Of a stretch of DNA of 64,000 nt, positions 16,630 to 27,559 are shown piece after piece; position 1 is the stretch's first letter, and every line of letters starts with the position of its first letter. A model generated the notes under the pieces. The model ran no database searches, was not told the DNA's origin, and saw nothing but the letters and a program-made list of their open reading frames with translations. Origin of the DNA: Thermococcus sp. (GTDB lineage Archaea; Methanobacteriota_B; Thermococci; Thermococcales; Thermococcaceae); NCBI GenBank assembly GCA_027075325.1, contig JALTBN010000026.1, forward strand, positions 1 to 64,000. Reading direction: 5' to 3'. The translations under genes were made by a program, and so were the position numbers.

Positions 16630-17412
16630 TTAAACCGGAGTTTTCGGCTTTCCGTGGGACTGGAGAACCTCAAACTCTCTCTTTATTGCAGCTAGCTCGT
16701 TCTCAGAGAAGGTGCTGGGATCCAGAACTATAAGAAGAGTCGCCCCCTTGAGGAGCAGATTATCCTTGAGTGCCGTGAGGAACTTTAGAACGCTATTGAA
16801 TCCGTTTTCCACCACGAGGTACTCAAGTCCGTCTATCAGCACAACGGTGTTCTTATCCGAATTGGAGATGAGGTGGTTCATTATTGCCGGAAGGCGCAGC
16901 GGATCTATTGCATTATCGGCGTTTACCTTGCTGAGCCACAGGTAGGGGAGGTGAGCCCCCTTAAAAGGTTCGGGGTTCCTCGTGAGGGCTATGACCTTCC
17001 TGCCGGCAGCAAGGTTGAGTGCCTCCTTCAAATCAGGGGTGCAGAGGAGATAGGCCCCCCTCTCCAGAGTTGGGGTACCGTTTAAGACCTTCGTCGGCTT
17101 AGCAGATACCTGCACTTTCCTCATGTAATCTACGAGATAATAAGTTCCAAGGATGAGGGCGAAGGAGATTATGATATCATCGAGAATTTTGGTGAAGGGG
17201 GTTGGATACACGTCGTTCATCACATCCGCGAGAAAACCGAGCCAGAGTATCACCGTAACATACGCCCCTTTCTTGATGAGGGTCAGAGGAAGGGAGGTCT
17301 CAAAGATACTGCGGTATTTATACAGGATGAAAAGGGCTAACGTGACTATAGAAAGCTTGATTATCTCGATGTCAAGCTTCAAGGTGAACTCCACCATGCT
17401 CTCACAGTCCAT
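16630..17412 (-). CDS. DUF835-domain membrane protein
   Basis: 260 residues. The N-terminal 100 residues hold three or four membrane helices (LSIVTLALFILY, GAYVTVILWLGFLADVM, ILDDIIISFALILGTYYLV). The cytoplasmic part from about 110 carries features I associate with DUF835: RKVIALTRNP, a strand-helix core, TVVLIDGLEYLVVENGF and LLIVLDPSTFSENELAAI. DUF835 is common in Thermococcales and often linked to signalling or regulatory proteins; its biochemical role is unknown. A TATA element (ctttttaag) about 12-20 bases before the ATG suggests a near-leaderless transcript. An internal ATG at 17397 is possible. Confidence 0.7.
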   Translation of the reverse strand: MDCESMVEFTLKLDIEIIKLSIVTLALFILYKYRSIFETSLPLTLIKKGAYVTVILWLGFLADVMNDVYPTPFTKILDDIIISFALILGTYYLVDYMRKVQVSAKPTKVLNGTPTLERGAYLLCTPDLKEALNLAAGRKVIALTRNPEPFKGAHLPYLWLSKVNADNAIDPLRLPAIMNHLISNSDKNTVVLIDGLEYLVVENGFNSVLKFLTALKDNLLLKGATLLIVLDPSTFSENELAAIKREFEVLQSHGKPKTPV

Positions 17413-17605
17413 AGGTAAGGGGATTCTTAAAAAGCTTTTCGTTTTTTCTCAGTTACATATATGCAATCAGTTGATGTAATTTAAAGAATAAAACTTTCTA
17501 AGGTCATAATATACTTTCCAAAGAAAAAACAAAAAATTAAGTTAAATCCGGCATCCGCCTATCCAAACCCGAAGGATGTAAAAATTTTAGAGGGATGAGA
17601 ACGGA

Positions 17606-20600
17606 TCAAACCCTCTCAATCCCTATCTTTGCCTGAACCTCGGGCCACTCAACGACGTAGCCCTTGGCCTCGCCGAAGATTACCGCAGTAGCCCTCGTTT
17701 CGCCCGTTATGTAGTCGAGGTTCTCTTGGAGGAGCTCACGGTTCTCGTCGGTGGTCTCTATCGTAACGACTATCCTGTCGTTGACGTCGAGGTCGAGCCT
17801 CTTGCGCATCTCCTGTATCCTCCTCACGAACTCCCTGGCTAGGCCTTCCACCAGAAGCTCCCTCGTGAGGGTCTTGTCTATGAAGACCCTTCCGCCCTCG
17901 AACTCCTCGGCAACGAGGAAGTCCGGCAGCTTCTCCTCGATAGTCAGGTGCTCCCTCGTGAGGTGGAAGGTCTTTCCTTCTATCTCGACCTCCATCTCCC
18001 CGGCCTCGTATAGCTCCTTCCCGTGCTCGCCTATCCATGCTATGGCTTTCTTGGCGTCGCCCTTGAACTCCGGCCCAACCTTGGCGAAGTTCGGCTTTAT
18101 TATGAGCTCGCGCTCGACCCTGCCAACGGTCACTTCCTTGGCGTTGAGCTGATCCTTCAGCAGTCTGTTCAGCCTCTCGACGGCCTTTGCAACGGTCTCG
18201 TCCTCGGTCTCGATGATTATCCTCCTGACTGGGTAGCGGAGCTTTATCTTCGCCCTCTGCCTCGCTGAAGAGCCGGCCTCAACGATCTTCCTAACGTACT
18301 CCATCTCGCGCTCAAGGTCCCCGTCTATGGCCTTCTCATCCGGCTCGGGCCAGTCGAGCATGTGAACGCTCTCGATGCCGATGAAAGGCCTCAGGAGGTT
18401 CTGGTAGATTTCCTCGGCTATGTAGGGCGTGAACGGCGCCATGAGCCTCAAGAGGACATCGAAGACCTTCCAGACGGTGTAGTAGGCCGCCAGTTTGTCG
18501 GGATCGTCGCCTTCCACCCACATGCGCTTCCTGATGAGCCTCACGTACCACCTGCTGAGGTCCTCGACGACGAAGTTGTAAATGGCTCTGGTGGCCTTGG
18601 TCAGCCTGAAGGTCTCTATACCCTCGGTAACCTCACCTATGAGGCTGTTGACCCTGCTGAGTATCCAGCGGTCCTCCTCCCTGAACGGAAGCTCCTCCGG
18701 GTTGAGATTGGTCGGGTCAAAGCTGTCAAGGCTCATGTAGGTCGCTGAAAGCACATAGACGTTCCAGAGTATGTTGAGCATCCTCTTGACCTGTTCAAGG
18801 CCCTTCCAGCTGAAGCGGAGGTTCTCCCACGGGTTGGTGGCCCAGAGCATGTAGAACCTGAAGGGGTCCCTTCCTTCTTTCTGGACGACCTCCTCCGGGC
18901 GGATGATATTGCCGAGGCTCTTGCTCATCTTGTCACCCTTCTCATCCAAAACGTAGCCGTGCATGGCGACCTTCCTGTAGGGGACCGTGTCGAAGGCTAT
19001 GACGCTCGCGGCCTGCTGGGAGTAGAACCACTTGGTGACCTGATCCTCACCCTCAACGATGAAGTCGGCCGGCCAGAGCTTCCTGAAGTTCTCCTCAGTC
19101 CTCGGATAGTCGAGGGAGGCCCAGCTGGCTATTCCGCTGTCGAACCATACATCCACGACGTCCTTGACGCGGCGCAGCTCCTTGTCGTTGACCCGTATGA
19201 TGAACGCATCCACGTAGGGTCTGTGTAAATCCTCCGGACCGAGCTTCTCCTCGATGACCTTGAGCTTCCCGTTGTAGTCCTCTGGGAGTTCTATCCTTTC
19301 ACCGTTGACCTCTATCGCCACGCTCTTCTCGACCAGCTCCCTGAACGAACCGACGACGTATATCTCGCCGTCCTCGGCCTGCCATATCGGGAGCGGAATT
19401 CCCCAGTAGCGCTGCCTGCTTATGACCCAGTCACCGCTGTTCATGACGCCGTTGTCGTACCTGACCTTAACCCAGTCCGGGTACCAGGTAACCTTCTCGT
19501 CGTTCTCGGCTATTATCTTGTCCTTGACCTTGCTGACCTTGAGGAACCACTGGTCGGTGGCGCGGAATATGAGCGGTGTCTTGCAGCGCCAGCAGTGCGG
19601 GTACTTGTGCTCTATCTCGCCGGCCTTGACGAGGTAGCCCTTCTCGGTGAGGTGCTCGATTATCTCCTTGTCGGCGTCCTTGACGTAGGTTCCCTTCCAC
19701 TTTCCTTCGGTGTAGCGTCCCTCGTCGTCAACCGGGCTGTAAACCGGCAGGCCGTACTTCCTTCCGACCTCAAAGTCCTCCTCACCGTGACCGGGAGCGG
19801 TGTGAACCAAGCCGGTACCGTCCTCGAGCGTTACGTGCTCGCCGAGGATAACGCGGTGCGCCCACTCGTACCTCTCGCGGAACTCCTTCTGAGCCGGATA
19901 CTCATCCATGAGGACGTGGATGTAGCGGAGGCCTTCAAGCTCCTCGCCCTTGAACTCCTCAACGATTTCGCCCTTGAGGCCAACCTCGGCAAGAACGCGC
20001 TCAACGAGGGCCTTCGCTATTATCCAGAATTCCTCGCCCTTTTCGGTCTCGACTCTAACCTTGGCGTAGTCGTACTCGGGGTGGACGGTGACAGCTAAGT
20101 TGGCCGGCAGAGTCCAAGGCGTTGTAGTCCAGATCAGGAGGTACTCATTCTTTTTCCCTTCAACCGGGAACTTGACGTATATGCTCGGGTCTTTCCTTAT
20201 CTTGTACTCGCCGCGGACTTCATGCTCAGCAAGGGCCGTCTCACAGCGCGGGCACCAGTGGAGGACGCGCTTGTCCTTCTCGAGGAGGCCCTTTTCCCAG
20301 GCCCTCTTGAGCGTGAACCAGCCCGATTCGATGTACTCGTTCTTTATGGTCATGTAGGGGCTGTCCCAGTCCATCCAGACGCCGAGCTGCTTGAACTGCT
20401 CGGTCATGACCTTGAGGTTGTTGAGGGCGAACTCCTTGCACTTCCTTATGAAGTTGTCAACGCCTATCTCGGTCTCGATGTCCTTCTTAACTTTGAGCCC
20501 GAGGGCCTGCTCAACCTTGACCTCTATCGGGAGGCCGTGCATGTCGAAGCCCGGCTGTCTGCGGACGTTGTAGCCCTGCATGCTCCTGAAGCGTATCACC

Positions 20601-20803
20601 ATGTCCTTGATGATCTTGTTCCACGCCGTTCCGAGGTGTATTGCCCCGCTGACGTAGGGCGGCCCGTCGAGGAAGTAGTACTTCGGGCCGTTCTGGCGAG
20701 AGGCCTTGACCTTCTCGTAGGTGTTGTTTTCCTCCCAAAAGCGCTCTATCCTCTCCTCAAGCTTACCAGGGTCGTACTCCCTGAACTCAGGCTCTTTAAT
20801 CAT
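17606..20803 (-). CDS. ileS: Isoleucyl-tRNA synthetase
   Basis: 1065 residues, a full class I enzyme. The HIGH motif appears as HLGT (residues 56-59, within [12 protein letters not shown]) and KMSKS as [10 protein letters not shown] at about 620-630. The CP1 editing domain ([14 protein letters not shown]) is present, as is the zinc-ligand pair near [11 protein letters not shown]. The C-terminal anticodon-binding and archaeal/eukaryal extension are intact. It charges tRNA-Ile. It is divergent from the XTP/ITP phosphatase gene, with about 165 bases between the starts. Confidence 0.97.
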   Translation of the reverse strand: MIKEPEFREYDPGKLEERIERFWEENNTYEKVKASRQNGPKYYFLDGPPYVSGAIHLGTAWNKIIKDMVIRFRSMQGYNVRRQPGFDMHGLPIEVKVEQALGLKVKKDIETEIGVDNFIRKCKEFALNNLKVMTEQFKQLGVWMDWDSPYMTIKNEYIESGWFTLKRAWEKGLLEKDKRVLHWCPRCETALAEHEVRGEYKIRKDPSIYVKFPVEGKKNEYLLIWTTTPWTLPANLAVTVHPEYDYAKVRVETEKGEEFWIIAKALVERVLAEVGLKGEIVEEFKGEELEGLRYIHVLMDEYPAQKEFRERYEWAHRVILGEHVTLEDGTGLVHTAPGHGEEDFEVGRKYGLPVYSPVDDEGRYTEGKWKGTYVKDADKEIIEHLTEKGYLVKAGEIEHKYPHCWRCKTPLIFRATDQWFLKVSKVKDKIIAENDEKVTWYPDWVKVRYDNGVMNSGDWVISRQRYWGIPLPIWQAEDGEIYVVGSFRELVEKSVAIEVNGERIELPEDYNGKLKVIEEKLGPEDLHRPYVDAFIIRVNDKELRRVKDVVDVWFDSGIASWASLDYPRTEENFRKLWPADFIVEGEDQVTKWFYSQQAASVIAFDTVPYRKVAMHGYVLDEKGDKMSKSLGNIIRPEEVVQKEGRDPFRFYMLWATNPWENLRFSWKGLEQVKRMLNILWNVYVLSATYMSLDSFDPTNLNPEELPFREEDRWILSRVNSLIGEVTEGIETFRLTKATRAIYNFVVEDLSRWYVRLIRKRMWVEGDDPDKLAAYYTVWKVFDVLLRLMAPFTPYIAEEIYQNLLRPFIGIESVHMLDWPEPDEKAIDGDLEREMEYVRKIVEAGSSARQRAKIKLRYPVRRIIIETEDETVAKAVERLNRLLKDQLNAKEVTVGRVERELIIKPNFAKVGPEFKGDAKKAIAWIGEHGKELYEAGEMEVEIEGKTFHLTREHLTIEEKLPDFLVAEEFEGGRVFIDKTLTRELLVEGLAREFVRRIQEMRKRLDLDVNDRIVVTIETTDENRELLQENLDYITGETRATAVIFGEAKGYVVEWPEVQAKIGIERV

Positions 20804-20967
20804 TGAAAACCCCTCCAGAAGTGATAGTAAAGACTAACCCAGAACAGGGGGCTTCAGGCCACGAAACGGGCAAAGCGACGGATAAAACACTCCCCCCTCA
20901 TGGGTATCGGGCCAAAGTTGGGAACTCCCTTTATAAGGTTTTTGGAAGCCTTAAAATGGGGATGCCA

Positions 20968-21498
20968 ATGAGAATCGCCGTCGGATCTACAAACCCAACA
21001 AAGGTTCTGGCAGTCAGGGAGATAATGGAACTGGTGTACCCAGGCGCCGAGGTTTTCGGTGTGGACGTTGAAAGCGGGGTACCAGACCAGCCCGTTGGGA
21101 TGGAGGAAACCATCAGTGGGGCGATAAACCGCGCCAGGCAAGCCCTGGAAAAGGGAAAAGCGGACATTGGAGTTGGAATAGAAGCGGGCATTTATCCTGT
21201 ACCGAACTCGCTCACGGGCTACTTTGACATCCAGTTCTGTGCAATAGTCGATAGAGAGGGATGGATCACCATAGGCCACGGACCCGGCTTTGAGTACCCT
21301 CCCTACGTGATCAGGAGGATAAAAGAGGGGGTTGAAGCGGGAAAGGCCATGGACGAGCTCGTTGGGGAAAGGGACTTAAAGAAGAAAATTGGAGCCATAG
21401 GTTACCTCACGCACGGTATCCTGCCGAGAAAGGAGCTGAACAAGCTCGCCGTTCTAATGGCGCTGGTTCCCCGGATGAACAGAGAGCTTTACAGATAG
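20968..21498 (+). CDS. Inosine/xanthosine triphosphatase, DUF84/YjjX family
   Basis: 176 residues. [16 protein letters not shown] is the N-terminal nucleotide-binding signature, and VGIEAGIY and [12 protein letters not shown] are conserved family segments. The enzyme hydrolyses non-canonical purine triphosphates (ITP, XTP) and keeps them out of nucleic acids. A TATA box (ctttataag, 20929-20937) predicts initiation near 20958, so the long upstream extension is not translated. ATG 20968 follows gggg at short spacing; ATGs at 20962 and 20956 are alternatives. Confidence 0.88.
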   Translation: MRIAVGSTNPTKVLAVREIMELVYPGAEVFGVDVESGVPDQPVGMEETISGAINRARQALEKGKADIGVGIEAGIYPVPNSLTGYFDIQFCAIVDREGWITIGHGPGFEYPPYVIRRIKEGVEAGKAMDELVGERDLKKKIGAIGYLTHGILPRKELNKLAVLMALVPRMNRELYR

Positions 21499-21548
21499 GG
21501 ATCAGCACAGCTTGCTATAACGTTTAGGATAATAAAAAGCTTGGGAGA

Positions 21549-21923
21549 TCAAGCGTTCTCCTCGGAGCGCTCCTCCTCAGGCTCGCCCCGTCTCCTGCTC
21601 TCGTTCTTTATGACCTGCCTAACGTAGTCGATGAACTTCCTGACCTCCTCAAGATCCTCCTCCGGGATGTCCGCTATCTTCCTGTTCTTGGTCTTGTAGG
21701 TGAGCAGCTTGAGCAATGCGAGTCTGCCGAGGGCCGTCTTTGTGCTTATCTCGCCCTCCCTCCAGTCCCTCCAGATGGCGTTGGCAATGCCATAGAACTC
21801 CGGTATGCTGTCCAGTCCAGGATCACCGACGTCGAGAACCTCCTTTCCGAGGTACTTGTAGCGCTTCTCCTTTTCTTCCTTCGTGAACTCCTTGGTCTTC
21901 TCCCCTATGTACGCCTGCACCAT
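21549..21923 (-). CDS. Conserved hypothetical protein, charged, helical
   Basis: 124 residues, not recognised. It is predicted to be mostly helical, with a basic N-terminal third (KTKEFTKEEKEKRYKYLG), a central IPEFYGIANAIWRDW and a second helical part (LLKLLTYKTKNRKI), ending in an acidic and polar tail. No membrane segment or signal peptide. ATG 21923 is set by ggaggtggtggct; the frame is open three codons further to a GTG inside the ribosome binding site. It lies downstream of, and co-directional with, the next two genes, with a 49-base spacer. Confidence 0.75.
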   Translation of the reverse strand: MVQAYIGEKTKEFTKEEKEKRYKYLGKEVLDVGDPGLDSIPEFYGIANAIWRDWREGEISTKTALGRLALLKLLTYKTKNRKIADIPEEDLEEVRKFIDYVRQVIKNESRRRGEPEEERSEENA

Positions 21924-21971
21924 AGCCACCACCTCCAGGAAGAGTTTAACTAAGAATTTATTAACCTTTCG

Positions 21972-22649
21972 TTATGAAAGATTCCCCTCACCCTCCGGAA
22001 GGCAGGATTCGAGGAGAAGCCTCAGAGGCCTGTTATCCACGTTTTCAACGGCTTCCTCCACCTCCTTGGGGGAGACGTTTCCAGACTTAAAAGAAACGTA
22101 CAGGTAGAGGGCGTAAGCTGCCACGCGGGGGTCCCCCTCACGTACTACCTCCATGGCATGGGCCAGGAGGGGATCCTCAAGGAGTTTGTCCGCCAGTGCA
22201 CCCAGTGCCCCATCGTTCCCATCTAGGAGGGCCTCTTCGAGGGGGACGTAAAAGTTCTTAATGAGGAGCTTTGCGGCCCTGGCCCTCTCATCGAGGTCGA
22301 ACTCCTCGTCAGATCCTTTCCTGCGCGGAAGATAGTAGAAGAGCAGCGCCGCCACTATTCCAAGGGCTATCACCGCATAAACTGCAATTGAAACTCCCGT
22401 TGGTGCTCCTCCAACAACCCCGGAGTACCTGGAGCGGAAGAGGTACAGAAGGAACAGACCGCCGAGAGTCCAGGCCAGGGCAGTAATAAGATAAGTCCAT
22501 GTGTTTCCAAAGGAAGGCTTTGGAGCCTTTTTCCTGCCCTCCTCAAACCGAAGGCTCTCCTCGGCTATCTCCACCATTGCCTGAAGGCGCTTCATCCTCT
22601 TCTCTATCTCCGAAACCACGCTTTCCACGGAGGATTCCGGCATAGCCAT
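21972..22649 (-). CDS. Two-helix membrane protein with cytoplasmic helical domain
   Basis: 225 residues, not recognised. An N-terminal coiled-coil-like helix (VSEIEKRMKRLQAMVEIAEESL) leads to two membrane helices (TYLITALAWTLGGLFLLYLF and IAVYAVIALGIVAALLFYYL), then a soluble helical domain of about 110 residues. Its start overlaps the creatininase-family stop (TGATG), so the two are translationally coupled. The join may reflect only an operon, not a shared function. Confidence 0.75.
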   Translation of the reverse strand: MAMPESSVESVVSEIEKRMKRLQAMVEIAEESLRFEEGRKKAPKPSFGNTWTYLITALAWTLGGLFLLYLFRSRYSGVVGGAPTGVSIAVYAVIALGIVAALLFYYLPRRKGSDEEFDLDERARAAKLLIKNFYVPLEEALLDGNDGALGALADKLLEDPLLAHAMEVVREGDPRVAAYALYLYVSFKSGNVSPKEVEEAVENVDNRPLRLLLESCLPEGEGNLS

Positions 22650-23365
22650 CACTCTTCTCCCAGGATGAGCCGGGAGATTTTCTCAGACACAGCCTCCAGT
22701 ATCGCTTCTCCCTTCTCGGCGCTCGCATTCCGGGGGTCGTCGTTAACCCCGTCAGGGAAGAGCTCCTTCCCAATGTCCTTCTTTATGATCCTAACCGGGG
22801 TACGCGTTTTTCTTCCCCTCGCATTATCCATATGAACGAGTTCGGGCATTATTGCTAGGATAACGGATGTTTCATCCTCCCCTGCATGCCCCTGACTTGA
22901 GCAGACTGAAAGTATCTCATCCCGGAAGTCAATCCACCAGTTTATCAGCCACACCTCAACGTCCGGGTAAAGCTCCGCAACGTCCTCCGCCGCCTCTGTC
23001 AGGGGATATATGTTTCCCCCGTGGCCGTTCAGAATTATGATACGTTTGAAACCCTCCGAAGCCAACTCGGAGAGTATGTCCCCAACGTACATTCTCAGTG
23101 ACTCTGGCCTAACGTTTATGGTTCCGGGGTAGATGTTGAGGGTAAACGCATGGCCATACCAAACGGGTGGGGCTATTAAAACGTCCCTGCCCCTTCCCCT
23201 GATTTTCTCCTCAACGCGGCGGGCTATCTCCACGGGGGAGAAAACGTCAGTTCCAAGGGGAAGGTGTCTTCCATGGGCCTCGACGCTTCCAACGGGCAGA
23301 ATAACAGCCTCAAGTTTTTCCTTTATTTCATCGAGCTCCGGCCAGGTCAACTCCTCAAGCCTCAT
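22649..23365 (-). CDS. Creatininase-family amidohydrolase
   Basis: 238 residues. The metal-binding motifs of the creatininase fold are clear: EAHGRHLPLGTD (Glu and His ligands), NGHGGN, and GHAGEDETS. Members hydrolyse cyclic or linear amides, including creatinine and the formamide of archaeal flavin/F420 precursors (ArfB), and MftE peptidases. The sequence alone does not choose between these. A creatinine substrate is unlikely in this organism. ATG 23365 follows ggtggcgata. First gene of a short operon with the membrane protein downstream. Confidence 0.82.
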   Translation of the reverse strand: MRLEELTWPELDEIKEKLEAVILPVGSVEAHGRHLPLGTDVFSPVEIARRVEEKIRGRGRDVLIAPPVWYGHAFTLNIYPGTINVRPESLRMYVGDILSELASEGFKRIIILNGHGGNIYPLTEAAEDVAELYPDVEVWLINWWIDFRDEILSVCSSQGHAGEDETSVILAIMPELVHMDNARGRKTRTPVRIIKKDIGKELFPDGVNDDPRNASAEKGEAILEAVSEKISRLILGEE

Positions 23366-23410
23366 TATCGCCACCGAAAGGAGTAACCCCCAAACCTCAT
23401 AAGCCTTTCC

Positions 23411-24274
23411 TCACTCCTCTCCAACCCCTATTCTGTAGAAGGGGATTATCCCAACCACCGCGTAGATGTACTGGGTGAGGAGCTTGTACGTGAAAGCTAT
23501 CGTTGTCCCCGCCGGGACGCTACCGATGGCCATAACGACGCCGAGCTCGTTTCCACCAATCCCGCCCGGAGTTCCAAGGGCTCCCCCGATGACGGTGGAG
23601 TACGTGACGCTCAGGAGACCTTTCCAGAGCGGAACATGAACTTCAAAGGCCCTGGCGGTGGATATCAACGCCAGTGAGAGGAAGAATGGCTGGAGCGGGG
23701 AGATAAGAAGGGCCTCGACAAAGCGACCTTTCTTGGCTTTTTTCCAGCCCAGATAAAACCTGTGTATCCACCCCTCACGCTTAACGAGCCTGAAGGGAAT
23801 GGCAACCAGGGGATACAGGGAATCCTCATGGACGAGGGCCCAGAGGAGGACAACCAATGCCGGAATGAGATGGTAGTTCCCCGTAAAAACGCCGATTACT
23901 GTTCCCGGAAGAATTTCAAACACCGTCACCATGCTTATGATACCCAGGGACATCCACCAGTCGTCCATAGCATATTTGGCCTTCACCATGTTTCCCACTG
24001 CGGAATTCAGTGTCATGGAAAGGTAGCTGTTCATAAGATTGAGCCTCAGGAGTTTAAGAAAACCGACGGAAGATGAACCCCTGAGGAGAAGGTACCAGAT
24101 AACCGTGTAACACAGGTACGCCAGCACACCAAAGAGGAAGGCCGCCAGGAGGTAAAAGGGCTCAACTTTCGAGAGTTCTATTGCCTCAGCCTCCTTTGAG
24201 ATGCGGAAGAAAAGAAAGACGGCGAGGATTAAGGTGAGGGCAAGGGAGAGCGCCCTCCTCAGGTTTGGCCTCAA
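23411..24274 (-). CDS. YbhN/lysylphosphatidylglycerol synthase-like membrane protein
   Basis: 287 residues and about seven or eight membrane helices. The conserved [16 protein letters not shown] loop near residue 235 is the signature of the flippase-like membrane domain shared by LPG synthases and YbhN (UPF0104). There is no aminoacyltransferase domain, so it is more likely a lipid- or isoprenoid-linked transporter or flippase than a synthase. It starts with TTG in a TTGA overlap with the speE stop, after ggaggaggaag. Confidence 0.8.
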   Translation of the reverse strand: MRPNLRRALSLALTLILAVFLFFRISKEAEAIELSKVEPFYLLAAFLFGVLAYLCYTVIWYLLLRGSSSVGFLKLLRLNLMNSYLSMTLNSAVGNMVKAKYAMDDWWMSLGIISMVTVFEILPGTVIGVFTGNYHLIPALVVLLWALVHEDSLYPLVAIPFRLVKREGWIHRFYLGWKKAKKGRFVEALLISPLQPFFLSLALISTARAFEVHVPLWKGLLSVTYSTVIGGALGTPGGIGGNELGVVMAIGSVPAGTTIAFTYKLLTQYIYAVVGIIPFYRIGVGEE

Positions 24275-25140
24275 TCTTCCTCCTCCAGGAGCTTTCTGAC
24301 GTAGCGCGGCATCTGGAAGAGCGTTTCGTGCCTCTCCGGGTCGTAGTAATACAGGTCAAGCTCCTTCGCCCTCTCAAGGTCAACCTTTGTAAAGTCTATG
24401 TCCCCCTTGACCCCGACCAGGAAGCTCCAGGGGGAGGCGTAGCCAATGACTGGGAAGCTGAAGTAGTAAACCCTGTCGAATACCCGCTTCATTGTCCTGT
24501 ACGCGTCTATGAGCTCGTTCGTGAAGAGGTAGACGCTGCCAGCCTGGGTTATGTAGAAGCCCTTCTCGTTGAGCTTCTCGTAAGCATCCCTGAAGAACTC
24601 CTCGGAAAAGAGGAGCTTGGCCGGGCCAACGGGGTCAGTTGAGTCGACTATGATCACGTCAAAGCTTTCGTCAGTTTCGCGGAGGTACCGAACCCCGTCA
24701 CCGATAATGAGCTCTCCTCTGGGCTCCTCCCCCTTTATCAGCCTATCCAGCAGATCTCTGGCAACGTCGAGGTAAAGGTAGGAAGCCTCGACGACACCGT
24801 CGTCTATCTCAACCATCGTGGCCTTTTCAACGCTCTTGTGCCTCAGGACCTCACGGAGGGCACCGCCGTCACCACCGCCTATGACGAGAACCCTGCGCGG
24901 GTTGGGATGGGCGAGCATCACGGTGTGAACCAGGGGCTCGTGGTAGCTCTCCTCGCCAACCTCCACGAGCTGGACCGTACCATCAAGAACGAGCAACTTC
25001 CCGAATCCCTCCGTTTCGTATATCTCCAGACGCTGGTAGTCAGTCTGGGTCTCGAAGAGCCTCCTCTTCACTTTAAATCCCACACCGTAGCCCCTGGGAT
25101 ACCACTCGATGAAGGCGTTATCCTCATTGTTGAACACCAT
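24271..25140 (-). CDS. speE: Spermidine synthase-family aminopropyltransferase
   Basis: 289 residues. [17 protein letters not shown] is the decarboxylated-AdoMet site, and [17 protein letters not shown] carries the catalytic Asp of the gatekeeper loop. In Thermococcales this enzyme adds an aminopropyl group to agmatine, and to other amines, on the way to spermidine and long or branched polyamines. pdaD, which makes agmatine, lies about 0.6 kb away, and AdoMet synthetase about 6 kb away. The start codon is ATG 25140, with a TATA-like cgtttaaaac on the minus strand about 30 bases upstream. Confidence 0.93.
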   Translation of the reverse strand: MVFNNEDNAFIEWYPRGYGVGFKVKRRLFETQTDYQRLEIYETEGFGKLLVLDGTVQLVEVGEESYHEPLVHTVMLAHPNPRRVLVIGGGDGGALREVLRHKSVEKATMVEIDDGVVEASYLYLDVARDLLDRLIKGEEPRGELIIGDGVRYLRETDESFDVIIVDSTDPVGPAKLLFSEEFFRDAYEKLNEKGFYITQAGSVYLFTNELIDAYRTMKRVFDRVYYFSFPVIGYASPWSFLVGVKGDIDFTKVDLERAKELDLYYYDPERHETLFQMPRYVRKLLEEED

Positions 25141-25283
25141 GTTATCACCGGAGAGGATGTTGGGGTTGTAGTTTTAAACGTGACGCTCAGGGAAATGAAC
25201 CGTCTGCCCCCTCCCACCCCAAAGGGGAGAGCTTTCAGAAGAAAAATGTAAAACTTATAAAGGGACGACGAACATTCTTTAAC

Positions 25284-25772
25284 ATGAGCAAAAGTGTAAT
25301 CAGAAAAGAGCTCTTTCAGAGGGTAAGTGAACTCGCTCCCCTCGTGGAGGAAGGCCTGAAATACGGTGTCCCCCACCTCGTTGGAGAGATAAACGGTGAT
25401 GAAGAGCCCAAAGTTGACATCTCCATCGCCGTGTTCGAAAACTCACATCACAGGATTCTCCTTCCCGATAATGGGGTTCTCTTCTTCATGTTCCCTGCGG
25501 ATACTCCCAATCCCCGGCGTCTGTTTTTGGAGCTCTGGATGTTCCTGAACGGAAAGTCCAGCGGAGATACCCTTGAACCTGGAAGCGTGATCAGAGGCGT
25601 CCTGAAAAACGCCCTCGAAAAAAGGGGATTCGAAGTTGTGTGGATGACCGTCAATGAGAATTCAGATATGGGCTACGTTGGAGTCCTGGCAACTAAGGGA
25701 GGAATCCGGTACAGGATGACGTTTGAAAAGAGGGGAGGAGAGTTCATTCTCCTGGAAAAGGAGAGGACGTAA
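25284..25772 (+). CDS. Hypothetical protein
   Basis: 162 residues, not recognised. It looks like a soluble alpha/beta protein: an N-terminal helix (VIRKELFQRVSELAPLVEEGL), several strands (PKVDISIAVFE, NGVLFFMFPA) and a closing strand pair ending FILLEKERT. A TATA box (acttataaag, about 25252-25261) lies close to 25 bases before the ATG, which points to leaderless translation from 25284. It lies between the two polyamine genes but on the opposite strand, and abuts the pdaD stop. Confidence 0.7.
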   Translation: MSKSVIRKELFQRVSELAPLVEEGLKYGVPHLVGEINGDEEPKVDISIAVFENSHHRILLPDNGVLFFMFPADTPNPRRLFLELWMFLNGKSSGDTLEPGSVIRGVLKNALEKRGFEVVWMTVNENSDMGYVGVLATKGGIRYRMTFEKRGGEFILLEKERT

Positions 25773-26246
25773 TCAGTAGGGGAACATCACAACCGCAGCC
25801 AGGGCAGCCGCAGGTTTATCCTTAACCGTTATCTCGGCAGAGGCAACGCGGAACTCCTTGAGCTTCCATCCCCTGACACTGAAGCCTTCCTCCACCATTT
25901 TCCTGACCATTTCCTCGGCCTCTTTCTTGGTGCAGTACCCGGAGTATTCGTAGATCAATCCACCCTCATTGCCCTCACTTATACCAACACCGAGGGCCGC
26001 ACTTATCGTCATTCCAGGCTCATCGCTCGTTATATGTGCGTAGACGGTCGGGAGGAGCATTCCTATCGGGACGTCGTGAACTTCCTCTATCCATTCGATG
26101 TGCGCGGGAATGACACTGCTCAGCTTGACGAGGTTAACGTTCCCTATGCCGAGCTTGAGGAGAGCGTTATCGAACGCATTGAGCTTCGTTCCTCCTTCAG
26201 CGGAAGCAGCACCAATAAACGCCCTTCTGGGGGTTGTCCAGCTCAT
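25773..26246 (-). CDS. pdaD: Pyruvoyl-dependent arginine decarboxylase
   Basis: 157 residues. The proenzyme cleaves itself within VKLSSVIP between Ser43 and Ser44, leaving a pyruvoyl group on the alpha chain. GGTKLNAFDNALLKLGI and VYAHITSDEPG are conserved family segments. It makes agmatine from arginine, the first step of the archaeal polyamine pathway used with the nearby aminopropyltransferase. ATG 26246 follows ggtggtgaaag. Confidence 0.95.
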   Translation of the reverse strand: MSWTTPRRAFIGAASAEGGTKLNAFDNALLKLGIGNVNLVKLSSVIPAHIEWIEEVHDVPIGMLLPTVYAHITSDEPGMTISAALGVGISEGNEGGLIYEYSGYCTKKEAEEMVRKMVEEGFSVRGWKLKEFRVASAEITVKDKPAAALAAVVMFPY

Positions 26247-26356
26247 CTTTCACCACCTATCTCACTTTTTAACTACCCGTCCCCTCATCGCACTGCTTAT
26301 AAACGTTTCGAGGATTCGGCCCCGGTGCCCAGGGAACAGATAAAGGAAAAAGGTAC

Positions 26357-27502
26357 TCACGTCCGTTCTTCGCTCCCCAAAAACTGTATAATCCTGCCGA
26401 GGCTTGCGGAGACAAAGATGCCTAGAATGCTGGCGAGGGATGCCATGGCATAGAGGTGCTCATCCAGCACGCCGTAGGAGTAACCGACTTCTCCAACCAA
26501 AAGGCCGAGGACACCAAAGCTCGATATACCGGCGGCCCTGGCAAGGGAGGCCCTCGTATTACCATCCCAGAAAAAGGCCGTGGTCATGATGAGACGGACA
26601 ATGTACACCACCACGAAGAAGTAGATAACGCCAAGGGACAGCTCGGCATCGAAGTTTATCCCCCTCCATGCGAAGAATATGGGGGCGAATATGCCGTAGG
26701 TAACGCCCGAGATTATCGTGTAAATCCGCTCATACTGTTTGGTCCCCATCAGATCACTGTGAAGCATTAAGCCCACGAGAAACGCCCCTATACTGAAGTG
26801 GAGGCCTATCTCCTCACTTATCAGCCCAAGGGAAGTGGCCAGTATCATCACCACGCCAAAAACTGCCTCATCGCTCCTCAGTCTGCGCAGTCTCGTGATT
26901 ATCCACAACCTGTGCTTTATCCCGAGAAGGTAGTTAACCGCCAGCAGAGCCCCGATGAATGCTCCATCAAGGAGGAGCTCAAGGGCTAGCCTTAGCGGGC
27001 TGGGGTGATAGAGCTCCACGTTTATACCCAGGTAGAGAATTGTGAGGGTTCCTACTTCGCTGATAACAGCGTACGAAAGCGCTATGTGGAGGAAGTCCTG
27101 GCCGAAGAAGCGCGTAAATCTTATGACGACTGGAGCGGAGGCAACCGATAGTATCGACGCCACGACAACCGTGTCCACCCCGAGGTGGTAGTCCGTGAAG
27201 GGAAGGGTGAGGAGCACCATAGCCAGGAGAGTGACGATGTAAACTGGAAGGCTCTTTCTCCCCCCAACGCGAACCTCTTCCGGGGTTAGTTCAAGACCCG
27301 CGTAGAGCATTAGAAAGAAAACCCCAAGCTCCGCCAGGAGCTCCATATCCGAGCGCGGCATTCCAGTAAAGAATACACCAATGGCCAGACCTGCCGTTAT
27401 CTCCCCCAGGAACCCGGGGTAACCGACTTTCTCGAAGAGTTCTGCAAAGAGCCTCGCAACGGCTATTATTATGAAGACGTACCCTATAACCCCAAACGCC
27501 AC
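26357..27502 (-). CDS. Cation:proton antiporter, CPA2 family
   Basis: 381 residues with about 12 membrane helices. GFLGEITAGLAIGVFF and ELGVFFLMLYAGLEL are typical of the KefB/NapA-type CPA2 exchangers, and SIGAFLVGLMLHSD is the matching second half-repeat. There is no C-terminal TrkA-N or TrkA-C domain. It would exchange Na+ or K+ for protons. It starts with GTG after ggaggtcatag. It is not obviously in an operon. Confidence 0.87.
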   Translation of the reverse strand: MAFGVIGYVFIIIAVARLFAELFEKVGYPGFLGEITAGLAIGVFFTGMPRSDMELLAELGVFFLMLYAGLELTPEEVRVGGRKSLPVYIVTLLAMVLLTLPFTDYHLGVDTVVVASILSVASAPVVIRFTRFFGQDFLHIALSYAVISEVGTLTILYLGINVELYHPSPLRLALELLLDGAFIGALLAVNYLLGIKHRLWIITRLRRLRSDEAVFGVVMILATSLGLISEEIGLHFSIGAFLVGLMLHSDLMGTKQYERIYTIISGVTYGIFAPIFFAWRGINFDAELSLGVIYFFVVVYIVRLIMTTAFFWDGNTRASLARAAGISSFGVLGLLVGEVGYSYGVLDEHLYAMASLASILGIFVSASLGRIIQFLGSEERT

Positions 27503-27559
27503 CCTATGACCTCCTTTGGGAGTTTGAAAACAGCATAAAAAGGTTTGGAAAGACCAAAC